This document shows positions 31,596-41,867 of a stretch of DNA of 64,000 nucleotides, piece by piece. The stretch's first letter is position 1. Every line of letters begins with the position of its first letter. A program made the translations under genes and the position numbers. The DNA comes from Longimicrobium sp. (lineage in GTDB: Bacteria; Gemmatimonadota; Gemmatimonadetes; Longimicrobiales; Longimicrobiaceae): positions 1 to 64,000 of the forward strand of contig DASVTZ010000157.1 in NCBI GenBank assembly GCA_036387335.1. The letters run 5' to 3'. Under the pieces are notes generated by a model that had not been told where the DNA came from, did no database searches, and worked only from the letters and a program-made list of their open reading frames with translations.

Positions 31596-31805
31596 ATGAG
31601 CGAGATCATCTTCCTGGTGGAAGACGCCGCGGAAGGCGGGTACACGGCCCGAGCGCTGGGTGAGTCCATCTTCACCGAGGCGGATACGCAGGACGAGCTG
31701 CGCGATGCGGTTCGTGACGCGGTGCGCTGCCACTTCGACGACGCGGAGCGGGCACCGCGGGTGATCCGCCTGCACTTCGTCCGTGAAGAGGTGATCGCCG
31801 CGTGA
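31596..31805 (+). CDS. hicB: HicB-like antitoxin, short form
   Basis: The 69-residue product has the small HicB-like fold: a first strand EIIFLVEDAAEGGYTARAL, a helix ADTQDELRDAVRDAVRCHFDD, and a final strand PRVIRLHFVRE. It lacks the C-terminal ribbon-helix-helix or HTH DNA-binding part of longer HicB proteins, so it probably neutralises the toxin without itself binding DNA, unless a partner provides that function. GGAGAG stands 6 nt before the ATG. The TGA stop overlaps the GTG start of hicA (31802-31805). The antitoxin-first order is the reverse of the classic hicAB operon but is known in this family. Confidence 0.75.
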   Translation: MSEIIFLVEDAAEGGYTARALGESIFTEADTQDELRDAVRDAVRCHFDDAERAPRVIRLHFVREEVIAA

Positions 31806-32047
31806 GGATTCCCCGGGACCTCGACGGGCGGGCCCTGGCTCGGGCGCTCGGCCGGCTCGGCTACGAAGTCACGCGTCAGACCGGGAGCCACATGCGCCTG
31901 ACCACCAGCGTCGGCGGGACTCACCACGTCACGGTGCCCGACCACCGGCCGTTGCGGGTGGGTACGCTGTCGGCCGTGCTCGCCGCCGTCGGCGCGCATC
32001 ACGGACTGGATCGCGAATCGCTCCAGCGCACCCTCTTCGGCGACTGA
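31802..32047 (+). CDS. hicA: HicA-like mRNA interferase toxin
   Basis: The 81-residue protein shows the HicA double-stranded-RNA-binding-like fold: a helix LDGRALARALGRLGYEVTRQ, the catalytic His in TGSHMRLT, a strand GGTHHVTVPDHRPLRVGTL, and a C-terminal helix. HicA toxins cleave mRNA and are held inactive by HicB. Translation starts at a GTG overlapping the antitoxin stop, so toxin synthesis depends on translation of the antitoxin. The PYROXD2-like gene begins 25 nt downstream and may be read from the same message. Confidence 0.8.
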   Translation: MRIPRDLDGRALARALGRLGYEVTRQTGSHMRLTTSVGGTHHVTVPDHRPLRVGTLSAVLAAVGAHHGLDRESLQRTLFGD

Positions 32048-32072
32048 CCCCGCGTGAGACCAAACGCTCCTC

Positions 32073-33704
32073 GTGCTTGACGTCGCCATCGTCGGGGCGG
32101 GGCACAACGCGCTGATCGCGGCGGCGTACCTGGCGCGCGCCGGGCACAGCGTGGAGGTGTTCGAGCGGGCGGCGCGGCCGGGCGGCGCGGTGCAGACGCG
32201 CGACGACATCTTCCCTGGGTGCCGCATCGACGTGGGGTCGTCCGCCCACATCCTGATCCACCTCACCCCCATCCTGGCCGAGCTGGAGCTGGAGCGCTAC
32301 GGGCTCCGTTACGTGGACTGCGACCCGTGGGCCTTCTACCCGCTGGAGGACGGCCGCTCGATCTACTTCCACCGCGACGTCGCGCGCACCTGCGAGTCGA
32401 TCGCCGCCATCTCGCCGCGGGACGGGGAGGCGTACCCGCGCTTCCTGGACGAATGGCGCCCCATCAGCCTCGCCGTGCTGCGCGCCTTCCAGGACGTGCC
32501 CACGCCGCTGAAGCTGGGCTGGACGATGGCGACCGGCGGCGGATTCGCGAAGAAAAAGGGTGCGGAAAGCGCCGCGATGCTCCAGACGATCCTGGGCTCG
32601 TACCGGCAGCTCATCGACCGCACCTTTCGCCATCCCGCCGTGCGCGCCGCCATCGAGTGGATCGCCGCGCAGAGCGGGCCTCCGCCGCTGGAGCTGGGCA
32701 CCGCCCCCCTGGCCGGATGGCAGCCGCTCTACCATGAGAGCGGGGTGAAGCGCGCGGTCGGCGGCTCTGGCGCGCTCACCACCGCGCTCGTGGCGGCGAT
32801 CGAGGACCACGGCGGGCGCGTCCACACATCGACGCCGGTGCGCCGCATCGTGGTGGAGGGCGGGCGAGCCGTGGGCGTTGAGGTCGCCGACGGCGCCGAG
32901 CCGGGCCTGCCGCTGGACTCCCCCGCCATCACCGGCGGCCGCACGCGGATGGTGCGCGCGCGGACGGTGCTCGCCGGCTGCCACGCCGCCACCACCTTCC
33001 TCCGGCTCCTGGCGGACGCCCCCGAAGCCGCCGCCATGCGCGACCAGGTGGCGAACGCGCGCATCGGCAACGGCTTCGGGATGATCCTGCGCTGCGTGAC
33101 CAGCCAGCTTCCCGCCTACGCCGGCTGGGAGGGCGACCCCGCGCGCGGCGGCGACGGCGCGCCGGGCCCCATGCACCAGGGCCTGCAGCTCCTCTGCCCG
33201 CCCGCCCCCTTCCTCGACGCCGCCTACGCGGACTACCTGCGCGGCGAGGCCGCCCGCGACCCCGCCGTCGTGGCCATGACGTGGACGGCGGTCGATCCGT
33301 CGCTCGCGCCGCCGGGGAAGCACCTCCTCTTCGCGTGGGCGCAGTGGCACCCGTACGCCCTCGCCGGCGGGCGCGCCTGGGACGATGAGCGCGGGCGCGC
33401 GGCGGACGACATCCTGCGCGCGGTGGGCCGCTTCGCCCCCAACGTACCCGACTGCGTGGAGCAGGTGCACATCCAGACGCCGCTGGACCTGGAGCGCGAG
33501 CTCGGCCTGTACAACGGCAATGTGATGCACCTGGAGATGTCGCTGGACCAGATGTTCATGTTTCGCCCCGCGGCGGGCCTCTCCGGCTACCGCACCACCA
33601 TCCCGGGCCTCTACCTTACCGGCGCCAGCACCCACCCCGGCGGCGGAGTCTTTGGCGCATCCGGCCGCACCGCCGCCCGCATCGTGGCGAAGGCGCTGAA
33701 GTAG
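32073..33704 (+). CDS. FAD-dependent oxidoreductase, PYROXD2/phytoene-desaturase-like
   Basis: The 543-residue protein opens with an FAD-binding Rossmann motif ([21 protein letters not shown]), followed by the acidic end of strand 2 ([16 protein letters not shown]). It closes with a C-terminal FAD motif ([21 protein letters not shown]) typical of the phytoene desaturase/PYROXD2 group. No carotenoid gene (crtB, crtE) is nearby, so a carotenoid role is not supported by context; a generic amine or lipid oxidoreductase role is equally possible. It starts with GTG at 32073, 25 nt after hicA. The stop is followed by hairpin array II. Confidence 0.85.
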   Translation: MLDVAIVGAGHNALIAAAYLARAGHSVEVFERAARPGGAVQTRDDIFPGCRIDVGSSAHILIHLTPILAELELERYGLRYVDCDPWAFYPLEDGRSIYFHRDVARTCESIAAISPRDGEAYPRFLDEWRPISLAVLRAFQDVPTPLKLGWTMATGGGFAKKKGAESAAMLQTILGSYRQLIDRTFRHPAVRAAIEWIAAQSGPPPLELGTAPLAGWQPLYHESGVKRAVGGSGALTTALVAAIEDHGGRVHTSTPVRRIVVEGGRAVGVEVADGAEPGLPLDSPAITGGRTRMVRARTVLAGCHAATTFLRLLADAPEAAAMRDQVANARIGNGFGMILRCVTSQLPAYAGWEGDPARGGDGAPGPMHQGLQLLCPPAPFLDAAYADYLRGEAARDPAVVAMTWTAVDPSLAPPGKHLLFAWAQWHPYALAGGRAWDDERGRAADDILRAVGRFAPNVPDCVEQVHIQTPLDLERELGLYNGNVMHLEMSLDQMFMFRPAAGLSGYRTTIPGLYLTGASTHPGGGVFGASGRTAARIVAKALK

Positions 33705-33714
33705 GCGCGGAGAT

Positions 33715-33915
33715 CGTCACGGCACGGGGCACGGGCAGCCACGTGGGGCGGCCCCTACGAACTCCGGTGCGCGTTGCGGGCATTGGCGCGGCGTCGGGCA
33801 CGGGCGCGATGAATCGCGCCCCTACCGGATCTGCGCGGCGGACAGGGTGTTCTCCCCCTCACCGGCCCTGCGCCCCCGCAGGCGGGGGAGGGGGCCGGGG
33901 GGAGGGGGCCCTCAC
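33715..33915. repeat. Modular hairpin array II (A-C-D)
   Basis: Modules are in the order A (about 33720-33770), C (33796-33842, GGGCGCGATGAATCGCGCCC) and D (33852-33915). D is a long G/C-skewed hairpin centred on CCCCCGCAGGCGGGGGAGGG. It ends a few bases before the ribosome binding site of the SDR gene at 33929, so it forms most of that gene's leader. Confidence 0.75.
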
Positions 33916-33928
33916 CACAGGAGAAACC

Positions 33929-34720
33929 ATGCATCGACTACAGGACAAAGTGGCGCTGGTGACGGGCGCGGCGCGGGGGATCGGCGCGGCGGTGGCGGAG
34001 CGCTTCGCGGCGGAGGGCGCACGGGTCGTCCTCACCGACATCCGCGACGAGGAGGGGGCCGCGACGGCCGCGCGCATCGGCGGCGAGTACCTCCGCCTGG
34101 ACGTGCGGCGCGAGGAGGACTGGGACGCGGCGATGGCGTGGACCGCGGAGCGCTTCGGCCGGCTGGACGTGCTGGTGAACAACGCCGGCATCACCGGCTT
34201 CGAAGAAGGATTCGTTCCGCACGACCCCGAGAACGCCACGCTGGAGGCCTGGCGCGCGGTCCACGCCACCAACCTGGACGGCGTCTTCCTGGGATGCCGC
34301 GCCGCCATCCGGCTGATGCGGAATGGTGGCGGCTCCATCGTCAACGTGGCGTCGCGATCGGGGCTGGTGGGGATCCCCGCGGCGGCGGCGTATGCCAGCA
34401 GCAAGGCCGCGGTGCGCAACCACACCCGCACGGTCGCCCTCTACTGCGCGGAGCAGGGGCTCGGCATCCGCTGCAACGCCATCTTCCCCGCCGCCATCCT
34501 TACCGCGATGTGGGAGCCGATGCTGGGCGATGGCCCCGACCGCGCCGACCGCATGGCCGCCCTGGTGCGCGACACCCCGCTCCGCCGCTTCGGAACGCCG
34601 GAGGAGGTCGCGCACGCCGCCGTCTACCTGGCGTCCGACGAGTCGGCCTACACCACGGGAGCCGAGCTGGTGCTGGACGGCGGCCTGCTCGCCGGCTCCG
34701 CGGCGCGACCCGAGCGTTGA
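33929..34720 (+). CDS. Short-chain dehydrogenase/reductase (SDR)
   Basis: The 263-residue protein is a classical SDR. It has an N-terminal cofactor motif [24 protein letters not shown] after strand 2 (an acidic residue that favours NAD), NNAG in strand 4, catalytic Ser in [15 protein letters not shown] with the Tyr-Lys pair, and a C-terminal [12 protein letters not shown]. The substrate is not evident. The start is confirmed by ACAGGAGAAACC before the ATG. It is a single gene between hairpin array II and the promoter of the KAS III gene. Confidence 0.88.
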   Translation: MHRLQDKVALVTGAARGIGAAVAERFAAEGARVVLTDIRDEEGAATAARIGGEYLRLDVRREEDWDAAMAWTAERFGRLDVLVNNAGITGFEEGFVPHDPENATLEAWRAVHATNLDGVFLGCRAAIRLMRNGGGSIVNVASRSGLVGIPAAAAYASSKAAVRNHTRTVALYCAEQGLGIRCNAIFPAAILTAMWEPMLGDGPDRADRMAALVRDTPLRRFGTPEEVAHAAVYLASDESAYTTGAELVLDGGLLAGSAARPER

Positions 34721-34928
34721 CCGGGCGCCCCCTTGGGGCGTAAACATTTTTGACGTGTCAAGATTCTCTACAGCGGATGGCGGGCCGACGCGACCCACAT
34801 TCGACTCGCCGCGAAGTCTCCAAATGGGCTCCGCGGCGTTTGTGCGTCCGGACCGCAGGAACAGGCAAACCCGTCCGCGTCTTTGTGTTACCGGATGCGG
34901 CGGGGTGCACCTGTTTGCGGCGAGGGGG

Positions 34929-34957
34929 TTGACTTGAACAATGCGTGTCGCTAAATA
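34929..34957 (+). promoter_or_regulatory. Predicted strong sigma70-type promoter of the KAS III gene
   Basis: TTGACT (34929-34934) and TAAATA (34952-34957) are spaced exactly 17 nt apart, about 105 nt upstream of the ATG at 35064. This is among the best promoter matches in the window. The rest of the 34721-35063 interval shows no gene; it contains only a weak GCCCC/GGGGC hairpin after the SDR stop. Confidence 0.65.
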
Positions 34958-35063
34958 ACTGCACGGCATCGCCTGTGCACAGCGGTGTCGGCAACCCACC
35001 GGGCAGCGGTGGTGAGTCTCGGCCGCTGCTCACGATCCTCTTGCGCACAAATCGGCTACTACG

Positions 35064-36179
35064 ATGATCCAACCCGCCATCCCATTCATCCCCCGCAGCG
35101 TCCGGATCGCCGGCGCCGGAGCGTACGTGCCCTCGCGCGTGGTGGAGACCGCGCGCATGGTCGAGGCGATTCCCGGCTGGTCGTCCGAGTGGATCGAGGA
35201 GAAGACCGGGATGCGTGAGCGGCGCTTCCTGTGGGACGTGGACGTGGAGTCCGGCGTCGCCGTGGCGCCGCCGGTGGTGGAGGGCGAGTGCCGCACCAAC
35301 ACCGACATGTGCGAGGTGGCGGTTCGCCGCGCCCTCGAAATGGCCGACGTCGACGCCAAGGAGCTGGACGCCGTGCTGCTGGTGACCTGCACGCCGGACC
35401 GCCTCAACTTCAGCTACGACGCCATGGAGCTGCACCGGCGCCTCGGTTGCCGCGTGGACACCTACGCGCTGACGGTGGACGACGGGTGCGGCGGCACGCC
35501 CTACATCATGGACATGGCCTACCGCATGATCCGCAGCGGCGCCGTGAGCACGATTGCGGTGATCGGCTCGGCATGCACTTCGGCGCTGATCGACCGCAAC
35601 GTGTGGAGCGGCGAGGTGAACCACACCCCCGGCCGCAAGCCGCTGAATGCCTCCTTCGGGATGTACGTCTTCGGCGACGCGGCGGGCGCCGTGATCCTGC
35701 GCGCGGACCCGGACCCGAAGCTGGGGATCGTCTCCTCGATCTCGGGGAACGACTACCAGGAGCTGGTGGTGCGGCGCGCGGGCGGCGTGCACGAGCGGCT
35801 GTACGGAAAGAGCTCGCCCGCCGAGGACGCCTTCGTGATCGACGGCCAGCTCGTGGCCCGCTCGTACCGCGTCTTCATGAAGCGGTGCATCAACGACGTC
35901 CTCGCCACCCATCCGGAGCTGACGGACGAGGTGAAGCGCTACTACTTCCACCAGCCCAACAAGCGCCTCCTCGACCACTTCGTCGCCGACATGGGCCTTC
36001 CCGCCGACCGGGTGGCCTGCAACGTCGACCGCTACGGCAACACCTCCGCCGCCGGCATGCTCGTCCTCCTCGCCGAGGACCTCGAAGCCGGCGTCGTCAC
36101 CCTCGGCAGCGGCGACCTGGTGATGATCGCCGCCGTTGGCGCCAACGTGCACTACGGCGCGCAGTTGGTACGTCTGTAA
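35064..36179 (+). CDS. 3-oxoacyl-ACP synthase III-family protein (KAS III/FabH-like)
   Basis: The 371-residue thiolase-fold enzyme keeps the full KAS III triad: Cys142 in VDDGCGGTPY, His295 in YYFHQPNKR, and Asn326 in DRYGNTSAAG. The C-terminal VMIAAVGANVHYGAQLV is also typical. KAS III enzymes condense acyl-CoA primers with malonyl-ACP, but relatives include OleA-type head-to-head condensing enzymes and secondary-metabolite synthases. It stands alone without other fab genes and is longer than housekeeping FabH (about 320 residues), so a specialised role is more likely than primary fatty-acid initiation. It has its own strong promoter, and a nested repeat element follows. Confidence 0.85.
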   Translation: MIQPAIPFIPRSVRIAGAGAYVPSRVVETARMVEAIPGWSSEWIEEKTGMRERRFLWDVDVESGVAVAPPVVEGECRTNTDMCEVAVRRALEMADVDAKELDAVLLVTCTPDRLNFSYDAMELHRRLGCRVDTYALTVDDGCGGTPYIMDMAYRMIRSGAVSTIAVIGSACTSALIDRNVWSGEVNHTPGRKPLNASFGMYVFGDAAGAVILRADPDPKLGIVSSISGNDYQELVVRRAGGVHERLYGKSSPAEDAFVIDGQLVARSYRVFMKRCINDVLATHPELTDEVKRYYFHQPNKRLLDHFVADMGLPADRVACNVDRYGNTSAAGMLVLLAEDLEAGVVTLGSGDLVMIAAVGANVHYGAQLVRL

Positions 36180-36181
36180 AA

Positions 36182-36457
36182 AGAAGTGCGTGAGTGCGTT
36201 AGTGCGTGACCCGGCGGGCATCCCCCCCCTTCTGTCATCCTGAGCGACGCGCCTCTCCGACCTTGCCTCCGCGCCAGCCTCTGGCGCGGAGTGAAGGATC
36301 TACTGCGCATACCGCGGGGCCGAGCGTTTCACCCCGGGCCTCTCGCGTCGCCGGCTAGATCCTTCGGTCGCCGCGAGAGTCTGGAGCAACGCCGACGCCG
36401 CGGAGGCGGCTCCCTCAGGATGACAACGAAAACTCAACGCACTCACGCACTGCTGTT
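36182..36457. repeat. Nested inverted-repeat element, copy 2 (three nested levels)
   Basis: Outer arms of GTGCGTGA/GTGCGTTA words (36184-36208) pair with AACGCACTCACGCACT (36436-36451). Inside, TCTGTCATCCTGAG (36231-36244) pairs with CTCAGGATGACA (36414-36425). Further inside, GAAGGATCT (36293-36301) pairs with AGATCCTTC (36357-36365). The element occupies almost the whole 36180-36500 gap. It is about twice the size of copy 1 because of the extra inner segment. Confidence 0.8.
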
Positions 36458-36500
36458 CCCCTGTTCCTTACCCATTTCCCCTGTAGGAGATTGCCCCAAA

Positions 36501-37160
36501 ATGAACCCCATCACTCGCACTCTCGGCGCCGCGGCGCTGGTGCTTGCCCTTGCGGCCTGTGACGAAGGACGCACCTCGCCGGTGCAGCAGGACGTGCCGA
36601 GCGGACCCGCGCTGAACGCGGCGGCCACCGCGGACGAGGGCGGCGGCCCGAATCGTGACGGTGTGGAGGTGCTGCGCTTCCGCTCCGAAGAGGACCCTTC
36701 GGTCACGCCTGACCCCGCGGTGTGCGCGGCGGCGGGCTTCACCTCCAACGTGCGCTTCGGGGCGGTGCTCTACTCCGAGGCATCCAACGGCCAGGAAGGC
36801 CGCATCGTCAACCGCAGCGCCCGCCGCATCGGCACGGCCACGGCGTGCGCGCGCATCACCGACCCGCGCTTTCCGCCCGACCTGCGGCAGGAGTTCTACG
36901 TGCGCTTCGACCTCCCCGAGGGGCCGGTCACGGCGCGCGGCGGGTGCACCCTGGTCAGCAACGACGTCCCCACCGCCGGCCTGGTGCTTGCCGGCTGCCA
37001 CCTGCGCGTGACCGAGGCTCCGTCGTGGTACACGGGCGGCGCCGTCGCCTCGCTCTCGGTGTTCAACCCGCGCAAGCTCCCCGGCTACCTCACCGGCTCG
37101 GACTACACGCTCCAGCTCTACACGGGCCCGCGCCAGATCGGCTCGCCCCACGGCGACTGA
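36501..37160 (+). CDS. Lipoprotein of unknown function
   Basis: The 219-residue product has a clear lipoprotein signal (RTLGAAALVLALAAC, lipobox LAAC) and then a disordered Ala/Gly-rich stretch. A globular part contains four cysteines, which suggests disulphide bonding (VCAAAGF, TACARITD, GGCTLVSN, AGCHLRVTE). The domain is predicted mostly beta. I do not recognise the family. GTAGGAGA lies 12 nt before the ATG. It follows the nested repeat element and is closed by a GC-rich stem-loop. Confidence 0.65.
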   Translation: MNPITRTLGAAALVLALAACDEGRTSPVQQDVPSGPALNAAATADEGGGPNRDGVEVLRFRSEEDPSVTPDPAVCAAAGFTSNVRFGAVLYSEASNGQEGRIVNRSARRIGTATACARITDPRFPPDLRQEFYVRFDLPEGPVTARGGCTLVSNDVPTAGLVLAGCHLRVTEAPSWYTGGAVASLSVFNPRKLPGYLTGSDYTLQLYTGPRQIGSPHGD

Positions 37161-37181
37161 TCCACGCAGCCCTCGCCAAGG

Positions 37182-37213
37182 ACGCCCGCCCCCGCTTCGG
37201 CCGGGGCGGGCGT
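37182..37213 (+). terminator. GC-rich stem-loop after the lipoprotein gene
   Basis: ACGCCCGCCCC (37182-37192) pairs perfectly with GGGGCGGGCGT (37203-37213) across a 10-nt loop, 21 nt after the stop codon. There is no T-run, so termination may need assistance. Confidence 0.55.
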
Positions 37214-37228
37214 TCGTGCATCAACAAC

Positions 37229-37261
37229 CAGCGCACTCACGCACTAACGCACTCACGCACT
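37229..37261. repeat. Solitary iterated-word arm (ACGCACTC type)
   Basis: About 33 nt of GCACTCACGCACTAACGCAC words match the right outer arm of the nested elements at 22402 and 36436. No opposite arm is nearby, so this is a half element. Confidence 0.65.
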
Positions 37262-37304
37262 TCCTCACGCCACAGCCCATCCTATGTGGTGAATCGCGCT
37301 CACC

Positions 37305-37333
37305 TTGCCTGTTCCGGCGCGCGATGCTACAGT
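37305..37333 (+). promoter_or_regulatory. Predicted promoter of pckA
   Basis: TTGCCT (37305-37310) and TACAGT (37328-37333) are separated by 17 nt and stand about 74 nt before the pckA start codon. Confidence 0.5.
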
Positions 37334-37406
37334 GTCCCCTCTCCACCGCCTCCGGCCGACCATTGGGCTGGGGGCGTGCTGCACTCACGACACGAGATGG
37401 ATGCCG

Positions 37407-39035
<1,629 letters not shown>

Positions 39036-39057
39036 CGCGGCACGAAGAACCGTACAG

Positions 39058-39090
39058 AGCGGGCCGGGGCAGATGCCTCGGCCCGCTTTT
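39058..39090 (+). terminator. Rho-independent terminator of pckA
   Basis: AGCGGGCCG pairs with CGGCCCGCT across a short loop and is followed by TTTT, 22 nt after the pckA stop. This is the most canonical intrinsic terminator in the window. Confidence 0.85.
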
Positions 39091-39135
39091 GATTGGGGCA
39101 GTCGTGGATCGGTGCCGGACCGCAGGGTTCGTCGC

Positions 39136-39310
39136 ACGGGAAGGCACGGGCAGCCACGTGGGGCGGCCCCTACAGGGTTCGGTGCATCCAACCTGGCAGC
39201 GGAGCAGCGCCGGCCATTACGGGATCTGTGCGATGCAAAGGGTAGTTCTCCCCCTCACCCGCCCTGCGCCCCCGCAGGCGGGGGAGGGGGCCGGGGGGAG
39301 GGGGCCTGCC
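39136..39310. repeat. Modular hairpin array III (A-C'-D)
   Basis: Module A (39140-39190) is followed by a decayed module C (39193-39236; the stem is lost but the tail TTACGGGATCTGTGC is kept) and by module D (39248-39306). The array stands between the pckA terminator and the TetR gene. The rest of the 39036-39402 interval holds no gene. Confidence 0.7.
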
Positions 39311-39402
39311 GATCCTCTTGCTTTCCGGCGGTAGGACGCATACCAATGAAGAGGTAGAAACCGCCGTTTTGCCCGCTCACCTGCAGCAAGCGCAACGTCC
39401 GC

Positions 39403-40050
39403 ATGCCGAGAATCACCGAGGAGCGCCGCGAAGACCGCCGGGAGGCCATCTTCCAGGCCGCCGTGGAGTGCCTGGCCGAGCACGGCTGCGCGGGCACAAA
39501 CATGCGGACCATCGCCGAGGCGGTGGGGCTCACCAAGGGCGGGCTGTACCCGTATTTCGACAGCAAGGAAGCGATCCTCCTCGCCATCGCGGACCGCTAC
39601 CTGGAGACGCAGATCTCCATCCTCTCCCCGCGCGAGGGGGTGAGCGCGCAGCACCAGCTCATCGAGTTCCTGGAGAGCTACAAGCAGTCGTCGCAGGACC
39701 CGCACGACAACGCCGCACGCCGCGCCGTCGTGGACCTGTGGCTCTCCGCGGGCGAGATCCCCGCGGTGCGCGCCAACATCCAGGGGCGCCACGAGGCGTA
39801 CCTGTCCGCGCTCGCGGCGCTGGTGCAGCGGGGGCAGGACGAAGGCGTCTTCCGCCAGGACATCCCTCCCGAGCACGCTGCCGGGCTGATCCTGGCGGCG
39901 CGCGACGGGATGCTCTTCCAGTCCGTGAAGCTGGGCGTCCCCGTCCCCATCCCGCAGCTCATCGACTGCTTGCGCCGCGCCCTCGTCGAGTACCTGACCG
40001 GCGTCCCCGGCGCGGGCGACGCGGTGCTGACGGAGATGGCCGCCGCGTAG
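39403..40050 (+). CDS. TetR/AcrR-family transcriptional regulator
   Basis: The 215-residue protein has the TetR N-terminal HTH (RREAIFQAAVECLAEHG, TNMRTIAEAVGLTKGGLYPYF). A helical ligand-binding C-terminal domain of the TetR_C type follows. The DNA-binding helix is intact, so it is expected to be a functional repressor. The regulated gene is not obvious: no divergent partner is present, and the next gene (amidohydrolase) is convergent. I saw no dyad operator upstream. Confidence 0.88.
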   Translation: MPRITEERREDRREAIFQAAVECLAEHGCAGTNMRTIAEAVGLTKGGLYPYFDSKEAILLAIADRYLETQISILSPREGVSAQHQLIEFLESYKQSSQDPHDNAARRAVVDLWLSAGEIPAVRANIQGRHEAYLSALAALVQRGQDEGVFRQDIPPEHAAGLILAARDGMLFQSVKLGVPVPIPQLIDCLRRALVEYLTGVPGAGDAVLTEMAAA

Positions 40051-40057
40051 TAAAAAA

Positions 40058-40137
40058 GGCCTCACACAGAGCCACAGAGAGAACCGCAAAGGGTTTCTCT
40101 GTGCTTTCAGTTTCCTCCGTGTTCTCTGTGTGAGGCT
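40058..40137. repeat. Intergenic hairpin with iterated-word arms (CACAGAG type, copy 2)
   Basis: GCCTCACACAGAG (40059-40071) pairs perfectly with 40124-40136. A second stem (AGAGAACC with GGTTTCTCT-like sequence) lies inside. It fills the gap between the convergent TetR and amidohydrolase genes and probably ends both transcripts. Confidence 0.78.
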
Positions 40138-40140
40138 TTT

Positions 40141-41469
40141 CTACGGCTGCTTGTGCACCACCCCGCCCCGCATCACGAACACCGGCCGCTCCATCGCCCG
40201 GATGTCGCGCGTGGGATCGCCGGGGACGGCCACGACGTCCGCCATCTTGCCGGCGGCGAGCGTGCCGACCTCGCGGTCCACGCCCAGCAGGCGCGCGGCG
40301 CTCAGGGTGCCGGCCTGGATCGACTGCATCGGCGTGAGGCCGCTCCACTCGACCATCAGCGTGAACTCGTGGCCGTTGGCGCCGTGCGCACCCACCCCCG
40401 CATCCGTGCCGAGGGCGATCGGCACGCCCATCCGCGCGGCCATGCGGGTGGTGTTGCGCATGGCGGTGCCGGCGGCGCGCGCCTTCTCCGCCCGCTGGCC
40501 GGTGAGGACGCCGCTGTCGGCCGCGCGCAGCACCGTCTCGCCCGCGCTCAGGGTGGGGACCAGGTAGGTGCCGCGCTGCCTCATCAGCCGCGCTCCCTCC
40601 TGGTCCAGAAAGGAGCCGTGCTCGATGGATGCGACCCCCGCGCGCACGGCGGCCCGGATCCCATCGGCGCCGTGGGCGTGCGCCATCACCTTGCGCTCCA
40701 GCAGCCGCGCCTCCTCCACGGCGGCCCGCAGCTCCGCGTCGGAGAGCTGCTGCACGCCCACCGCGTCGCCTTCCGACAGGACGCCACCCGTCGCGCAGAT
40801 CTTGATGACGTCCGCGCCGTACTTGGCCTGGTAGCGCTCGGCCGCGGCCACCTCGTCCGGCGTGTTGGCGACGCCGTGGCGGTAGTCGCTCTCCAGCAGC
40901 CCGGGCCGGAAGCCGTTCTCGTCGCAATGCCCGCCCGTGATGCCGATGGCGTGGCCGCTGGCCAGGATGCGCGGCCCCACGACGACCCCCTGGTTGATGG
41001 CGTTGCGCAGCGCCACGTCCGCGAAGTCGTCCGAGCCGGCGTTGCGGACGGTGGTGAAGCCGGCCATCAGCGTCCGCCGCGCGTTCTCCACGCCCAGGAT
41101 GGCCGCGGTGGCGGGGAAGTCGCGCACGGCCGCGTCGTCACCCGCGGGGTCGCCCAGCGTGCGGCCCATGATGTGGACGTGCGCGTCGATGAAGCCGGGG
41201 AGGAGGGTCGCGTCGCCCAGCTCCACCACGCGCGCGCCCGCGGGCTCGGGCACGCTCCCGCGCCGCCCGGCGGCGAGGATGCGGTCGTTCGTCACCACCA
41301 CCACCGCGTTGGAGATGGGCGCGGCGCCGGTGCCGTCGATCAGCCGCGCGGCGTGCAGCACCACGGTGCCGGTGCCGCGCACCGGGTAGTTGGTGGCCCG
41401 CGGCTGCTGCGCGGCGAGGGGTGCGGCGACGGCCGCGGCGAGCGACAGGGCGAGCGTTGCGCGGATCAC
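40141..41469 (-). CDS. Secreted metal-dependent amidohydrolase (Xaa-Pro dipeptidase-like)
   Basis: The 442-residue product has a signal peptide (IRATLALSLAAAVAAPLAAQ) and the amidohydrolase TIM-barrel. The metal-binding HxH is in FIDAHVHIMG, conserved GFTTVRNAG follows, and further metal ligands lie in KVMAHAHGADGI and SIEHGSFLD, with Asp in ALGTDAGVGAHG. The C-terminal sandwich includes VGTLAAGKMADVVAVPGDPTRDI. Relatives hydrolyse imide or peptide bonds (prolidase, imidazolonepropionase-like). I start it at the GTG at 41469 because GGAGG lies 5 nt upstream and the signal peptide begins there. It is convergent with the TetR regulator. Confidence 0.88.
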   Translation of the reverse strand: MIRATLALSLAAAVAAPLAAQQPRATNYPVRGTGTVVLHAARLIDGTGAAPISNAVVVVTNDRILAAGRRGSVPEPAGARVVELGDATLLPGFIDAHVHIMGRTLGDPAGDDAAVRDFPATAAILGVENARRTLMAGFTTVRNAGSDDFADVALRNAINQGVVVGPRILASGHAIGITGGHCDENGFRPGLLESDYRHGVANTPDEVAAAERYQAKYGADVIKICATGGVLSEGDAVGVQQLSDAELRAAVEEARLLERKVMAHAHGADGIRAAVRAGVASIEHGSFLDQEGARLMRQRGTYLVPTLSAGETVLRAADSGVLTGQRAEKARAAGTAMRNTTRMAARMGVPIALGTDAGVGAHGANGHEFTLMVEWSGLTPMQSIQAGTLSAARLLGVDREVGTLAAGKMADVVAVPGDPTRDIRAMERPVFVMRGGVVHKQP

Positions 41470-41637
41470 GGATCCCTCCGGATGGGCGTTCTGGCCGGCA
41501 CTTCGGATGCGGCCCAAGGTACGAACGTCCGTCCGCCGCCGAAAGGAGCACGTCCCGGAACGGCATTCATCGCAACGGGATGCGCGGATACAGAGATCCC
41601 GTCCGAGCGCCTCGTGCGGCGCGGATCAACAAGATTC

Positions 41638-41666
41638 TTGACAGGGCGGTGCTTTCACGCGATATT
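41638..41666 (+). promoter_or_regulatory. Predicted promoter of the cold-shock gene, with long leader
   Basis: TTGACA (41638-41643) and GATATT (41661-41666) are separated by 17 nt. A start near 41673 would give a 5' leader of about 195 nt before the cold-shock ATG at 41868. Long structured leaders are a known feature of cold-shock mRNAs. The 41470-41867 interval holds no other gene. Confidence 0.6.
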
Positions 41667-41867
41667 GTTGAGCGCGATAGTCGTCGGTACCAATCGACGC
41701 TGATTCCAGTGTGAGATGGGAACCTGGACGCAACAGTCCGGTTCCCCTTTTCATATCTGTCGCGAGCGCCCGAAGCGGGGGGCGTAAGACCCGCAGAACA
41801 CAGGCGGTCGGTTGGTACGGACAATCCGCACCTCGGCAGTCGGTAACAAACAACTGGAGTTCGGAGA

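Noticed and set aside
32073-33704. Carotenoid biosynthesis (phytoene desaturase)
   Set aside because: No crtB, crtE or other carotenoid gene is nearby, and the PYROXD2-like group is equally compatible.
34727-34741. A terminator after the SDR gene
   Set aside because: The GCCCC/GGGGC stem is only about six base pairs and the T-run is several bases away, so the evidence is too weak to list as a feature.
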